Shown here: positions 54,875-57,798 of the stretch, in pieces
How positions within the stretch are numbered: position 1 is the first letter of the stretch
Layout: every line of letters begins with the position of its first letter
Assembly (NCBI RefSeq): GCF_014202935.1
Contig: NZ_JACHHX010000019.1
Coordinates: 1 to 57,798, forward strand
Reading direction: 5' to 3'
DNA from: Rehaibacterium terrae
Lineage (GTDB): Bacteria; Pseudomonadota; Gammaproteobacteria; Xanthomonadales; Xanthomonadaceae
DNA length: 57,798 nucleotides
Program-made: the position numbers and the translations under genes
The notes under the pieces: generated by a model
Told to the model about the DNA's origin: nothing
The model's input: the letters and a program-made list of their open reading frames with translations, nothing else
Databases searched by the model: none

Positions 54875-55114
54875 ATGGCGAGCCCCAAATCTTTGTCAGG
54901 CCGTAAGGTGATTTTGCTGTCTGCGCTCTCGCTTTCGGCAGGCATCGTTGGCGCAGTGATCGGCAGGATCTTCGGTGCCGTCCTAGAGACCTCGCCTGCC
55001 TGGCTTGGCCCCGCAATTCTTATTGGCTCAATCGCACTTGTGTTGGCTGGCGTTCTCTTGTTACCAGCAGCAATTCGAGAGCACAAGGCTGCCAATCGCG
55101 GGCCAGCGTCCTAA
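54875..55114 (+). CDS. Cassette 3 two-helix membrane protein (copy 1)
   Basis: A 79-aa protein: basic N-terminus, helix about 11-35 (VILLSALSLSAGIVGAVIGR), second helix about 45-65 (AILIGSIALVLAGVLLLPAA), and a basic tail. AGGAG lies 7 nt before the ATG. The same cassette occurs again at 57393-57708. No family is recognised; size and topology would fit a small stress or anti-phage membrane protein, but this is only a comparison of shape. Confidence 0.8.
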   Translation: MASPKSLSGRKVILLSALSLSAGIVGAVIGRIFGAVLETSPAWLGPAILIGSIALVLAGVLLLPAAIREHKAANRGPAS

Positions 55115-55168
55115 CCATTCATTCAAGCCGACGCCACTTCGTGGCGCGGCTTAACTCAAGTGTTAGAT
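55109..55168 (+). repeat. attC site 3
   Basis: TCCTAAC (55109-55115) and GTTAGAT (55162-55168), with TTCAAGCCGACGCCAC / GTGGCGCGGCTTAA arms. The same sequence recurs as attC 6 apart from the last bases beyond GTTAG, which come from the next cassette. Confidence 0.9.
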
Positions 55169-55286
55169 GTGAGTCCGAGCCTTGCGGCAACCTTCACGTT
55201 TCCGTAAGCTCGCAGCCGCGCTGGCATGTACCTACGCGCATTGCGGCAGAAGAACAAACAACTACAACTCACTCTGGAGGAATGAC

Positions 55287-56030
55287 GTGCTACGGACCAT
55301 GGTACTTGCAGGGGTAGCTTTGTTCTCAGGCTCTAATCTCGCACACGCTTGCGTCGCCCCGAGTGGTAGCGAGCAACCTTCAATCTCGTCGACCTATCAG
55401 AACGCGGGTCTTTACGCGTGGAATGGCTCCACTTGGGTACTTGTTTCCGCCTTCTACGACCCATACTTTGAGAGCGAGACGATGCTATCGGACGACATGT
55501 ACGTCTCGCAAAGCACGTTCTGGGGAACCGGTGGCGATGACGGCGGAGGAGGCTCTTATATGCCGCACGGCGCCGGCGACACGAGCCCGTCACGCGGGAA
55601 TGGGCGAGGTCGTGGCCAAGGCTCTAACGACCCGAGCATCTCTTGCAGCACTCCTACGATGCCGCAAACGACTGTAGTCGGGCACAGTCTGTCGTACGGT
55701 GGCACCTTGCTGCAGCTTGCTTGGCGCGGACAGATGCTGTCTAACAGTCACGGTAGCGGTGTCGCTGTCCGCCCAGTTCAGCAAGCACTCAACAACCCTA
55801 ACAATCCTGTTCCGGCAACGTGCAGCTCCGACGCAATGACGCGAGAAGCCCACGCCCAGGAAGACGGACGTTATGTACGTGCCCAATGGCTCGCAACGGG
55901 ACGCGGCGTTCCCCGGGCCGGACAAGCTTTTAGAGTGGAGTTCGATGACGGCGGTACCGAGGTTTACATATGGAGTGGAATGAGCGCTCCCTTCAGTCAT
56001 GCATTGCCAGGATCATTGAAGTGCCCGTGA
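55287..56030 (+). CDS. Cassette 4 secreted Gly/Ser-rich protein
   Basis: A 247-aa exported protein. GTG 55287 follows TGGAGG by 6 nt and gives the signal peptide MLRTMVLAGVALFSGSNLAHA ending before Cys. The middle is low-complexity and Gly-rich (GGDDGGGGSYMPHGAGD, GNGRGRGQGSND). No enzyme motif is seen; several Cys in the mature part may form disulfides. It overlaps the following gene by 61 nt in another frame, an unusually long overlap for a cassette. Confidence 0.7.
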   Translation: MLRTMVLAGVALFSGSNLAHACVAPSGSEQPSISSTYQNAGLYAWNGSTWVLVSAFYDPYFESETMLSDDMYVSQSTFWGTGGDDGGGGSYMPHGAGDTSPSRGNGRGRGQGSNDPSISCSTPTMPQTTVVGHSLSYGGTLLQLAWRGQMLSNSHGSGVAVRPVQQALNNPNNPVPATCSSDAMTREAHAQEDGRYVRAQWLATGRGVPRAGQAFRVEFDDGGTEVYIWSGMSAPFSHALPGSLKCP

Positions 56031-56899
56031 GGCTGGTGCTATTTGGCGCTATGACCGCGACCCTTATTGGGGTCGCGATCGTCTTCATTCAGGGAACCGA
56101 GAGTCCACTCTACTTGGATCACAGCTCGGATTCGCCTGGAGACGCAGAACACGCGCCCCTTGGTGAAAGTGCGCTTACACCAAGCAGACCCTTCACTAGC
56201 AGAGTCGGGACAACCGCCGCCCAGGATGACCAGCCACCAGCGGGCGTGTTGCTCAACGCCGCATCAGCCTCGGAAGGTTTTGATCAGGCAGTAGCAACGT
56301 TCGGGCTCGACGACTATCGCGTCGCACACTTGGCTGTCGTGGTGCAAGGGCTCTGTACTTCCGAGCTTGATCCGCGAGGCGCTCTGCAAGCTCCCGTTAG
56401 GGATGTCTCTCGTGAGTGGGCAGTCGAGGCTTTGATCGCCTATTGCACCGACTTTCGGGTCGACACCTCAGCCCTTCCACCGAGTCGCAATGCGCCTGAA
56501 AGCATATTGTCAGTGGAGCGCCAGCTAGGCAGAGAGGCCGCACTGTCCTTTGCGCGGGAAGTACTGCGCGGGGAGGTCGATGTCCTGACTTTTCAAGAGG
56601 CGAGCCTGTACCTTCTAGAGCACGGAGCCATTCCTAAACCATCCGCGTTCGGATTGAGCGAGGATCGCTTTGGCTTTGCGGACCAGCAACTGTCATTGGC
56701 GCAGGCCACTAACCTGCTCGTGTGCGAACTTTCTGGTGGATGTGGTCCATATAGCCCATTCACGCTGGGTTACTGCGTGCAGTCCGGATGTAGCCCAGGC
56801 TCAACACTCTGGATGGCCTATCAGGAGAACCTGAGTCCAGGCGCCTATCACTTGCTCCGTAGCTACTACGCATGGCTTCGCTCCCAACGCACCCAATAA
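55970..56899 (+). CDS. Cassette 4 second protein, membrane-anchored
   Basis: A 309-aa protein with one N-terminal helix (about residues 18-41, VPVRLVLFGAMTATLIGVAI) that would anchor a C-terminal periplasmic part. GAGG lies 7 nt before ATG 55970. The soluble part has several Cys and no recognised motif (VAHLAVVVQGLCTSELDPRG, CELSGGCGPYSPFTLGYCVQ). It shares a cassette with the secreted Gly-rich protein, so the two may act together at the cell envelope. Confidence 0.72.
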   Translation: MEWNERSLQSCIARIIEVPVRLVLFGAMTATLIGVAIVFIQGTESPLYLDHSSDSPGDAEHAPLGESALTPSRPFTSRVGTTAAQDDQPPAGVLLNAASASEGFDQAVATFGLDDYRVAHLAVVVQGLCTSELDPRGALQAPVRDVSREWAVEALIAYCTDFRVDTSALPPSRNAPESILSVERQLGREAALSFAREVLRGEVDVLTFQEASLYLLEHGAIPKPSAFGLSEDRFGFADQQLSLAQATNLLVCELSGGCGPYSPFTLGYCVQSGCSPGSTLWMAYQENLSPGAYHLLRSYYAWLRSQRTQ

Positions 56900-56917
56900 G
56901 AGGGCTGTAGCACTCAC

Positions 56918-57006
56918 ATCTAACTAAGCGTTCAAGCGGACCGCGGGGAGAGGCTGTCGTGTTTCCTGACGCTATCGGCCCGCGGCCGCTTAACGCGGCG
57001 TTAGCT
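56918..57006 (+). repeat. attC site 4
   Basis: ATCTAAC (56918-56924) and GTTAGCT (57000-57006) with TTCAAGCGGACCGCGG / CCGCGGCCGCTTAA arms. The 89-bp length and long central part differ from the 60-bp sites, so this cassette probably came from another array. Confidence 0.85.
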
Positions 57007-57024
57007 GTACAGGGAGAGGTCACC

Positions 57025-57345
57025 GTGTTGCGTGAGAATGAGATCGTTACTACGGAAGTTGTCGCAAAGGAGTACCGGCTCAATGAGCCACTCGCGCGCG
57101 AGATCGTTGCGGAGGAAACTCAGCGAGCACTTCGGCGGAGCTGGGTAGCCTGGCTCGTCTTCCTGGCGGGTTTAGGAGTGTCGGGTTACCTGTACTTCGC
57201 GCCCGGTGCCGACAAGACCACAGCTCTCTGGGTACTCATCGGCAGCATCAGCGCTTGGATGCTTGTAGGTCGGTACCTCGCAGGCCCGGCGATCCGCAAA
57301 GCAGCACAAGCCAAGGCGGCGCGGCTGCACCAGCTGTACAGCTAA
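57025..57345 (+). CDS. Cassette 5 membrane protein
   Basis: A 106-aa protein with a charged N-terminal 45 residues (MLRENEIVTTEVVAKEYRLN) and two helices (about 48-67 and 75-93; WVAWLVFLAGLGVSGYLYFA, TALWVLIGSISAWMLVGRYL). GTG 57025 is chosen because GGGAGAGG sits just before it; the longer upstream frame would run through attC 4. No family is recognised. Confidence 0.72.
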   Translation: MLRENEIVTTEVVAKEYRLNEPLAREIVAEETQRALRRSWVAWLVFLAGLGVSGYLYFAPGADKTTALWVLIGSISAWMLVGRYLAGPAIRKAAQAKAARLHQLYS

Positions 57346-57399
57346 CAATTCGTCCAAGCCGACGCCGCTTCGCGGCGCGGCTTAACTCAAGTGTTAGGT
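57340..57399 (+). repeat. attC site 5
   Basis: AGCTAAC (57340-57346) and GTTAGGT (57393-57399) with TCCAAGCCGACGCCGC / GCGGCGCGGCTTAA arms, 60 bp, of the same type as sites 2, 3 and 6. Confidence 0.9.
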
Positions 57400-57414
57400 C
57401 GCAGGAGAAGCAGC

Positions 57415-57654
57415 ATGGCGAGCCCCAAATCTTTGTCAGGCCGTAAGGTGATTTTGCTGTCTGCGCTCTCGCTTTCGGCAGGCATCGTTGGCGCAGTGAT
57501 CGGCAGGATCTTCGGTGCCGTCCTAGAGACCTCGCCTGCCTGGCTTGGCCCCGCAATTCTTATTGGCTCAATCGCACTTGTGTTGGCTGGCGTTCTCTTG
57601 TTACCAGCAGCAATTCGAGAGCACAAGGCTGCCAATCGCGGGCCAGCGTCCTAA
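57415..57654 (+). CDS. Cassette 6 two-helix membrane protein (copy 2)
   Basis: Codes for the same 79-aa protein as cassette 3, by an apparently identical nucleotide sequence from the GTTAGGT at the cassette start to its attC. The exact identity points to recent duplication, by excision and reinsertion or by recombination within the array. Same ribosome binding site and topology as copy 1. Confidence 0.82.
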   Translation: MASPKSLSGRKVILLSALSLSAGIVGAVIGRIFGAVLETSPAWLGPAILIGSIALVLAGVLLLPAAIREHKAANRGPAS

Positions 57655-57708
57655 CCATTCATTCAAGCCGACGCCACTTCGTGGCGCGGCTTAACTCAAG
57701 TGTTAGCA
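57649..57708 (+). repeat. attC site 6
   Basis: TCCTAAC (57649-57655) and GTTAGCA (57702-57708); identical to attC 3 up to GTTAG. It is the last attC in the window. Confidence 0.9.
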
Positions 57709-57798
57709 GCCTGTTGAAATTCGACCCGGCGAAGCCCCCGACTCGGTCGGCAGCGCGGATTTCTCGCTGCTCAAGCGCTCCGCAAGCGCGTCCCGCGC
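57709..57798. other. Sequence past the last attC, cut by the window
   Basis: GC content rises again after GTTAGCAGCCTGTTGAAATT. The first bases could be the end of an insertion sequence or the start of a seventh cassette; the window ends before this can be judged. Confidence 0.4.

Overview
The window is GC-rich DNA from what looks like a denitrifying gammaproteobacterium, most likely of the Xanthomonadales (Lysobacterales). The grounds are gene content, an integron whose attC sites look like those of xanthomonads, and intergenic REP-like hairpins; no marker gene confirms the family. Except at the right end, genes are tightly packed, with many 1-4 nt stop/start overlaps.

Most of the window is an anaerobic respiration island. 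From left to right: norB (quinol NO reductase); a deoC-deoA-deoB-deoD nucleoside salvage operon convergent with cdd; nnrS; sirB2-like / tyrosine-decarboxylase-like / ubiD-family genes; a pseudo-receiver HDOD protein; ubiU-ubiV (O2-independent ubiquinone hydroxylation); nadB; a minus-strand operon DUF2249 / NnrS-like membrane protein / DGC protein / chorismate mutase-UbiT fusion; narGHJI plus a parvulin; a divergent porin / uspA / narK1 / narK2 unit; modABC; a six-gene molybdenum cofactor operon (moaA, moaCB fusion, moeA, moaD, moaE and a small unknown gene); a TonB receptor; and nirS. Nitrate, nitrite and NO reduction are covered. N2O reductase, haem d1 synthesis genes and a DNR/FNR or NarXL regulator are not in the window.

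The binding theme is a 14-bp FNR/DNR-type palindrome (TTGAY-N4-RTCAA-like). I found 13 copies, placed before norB (2), deoC, nnrS, ubiU, DUF2249, narG, the porin, moaA, the TonB receptor and nirS, and one inside the chorismate mutase-UbiT reading frame. moaA also has a leader that matches the Moco riboswitch. Respiration enzymes, their molybdenum cofactor, anaerobic quinone synthesis and nucleoside salvage therefore appear to be under one anaerobic/NO control.

From about 46.8 kb the content is housekeeping or uncharacterised: tsaC between two copies of a nested inverted-repeat element, a MarR-GNAT fusion operon, and a MoaD-like protein paired with a BNR propeller. The last 5.2 kb is a chromosomal integron: a minus-strand integron integrase, then six cassettes with six attC sites. 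The array has lower GC, mostly unknown membrane or secreted proteins, a first cassette whose gene points backward, and one cassette present twice.
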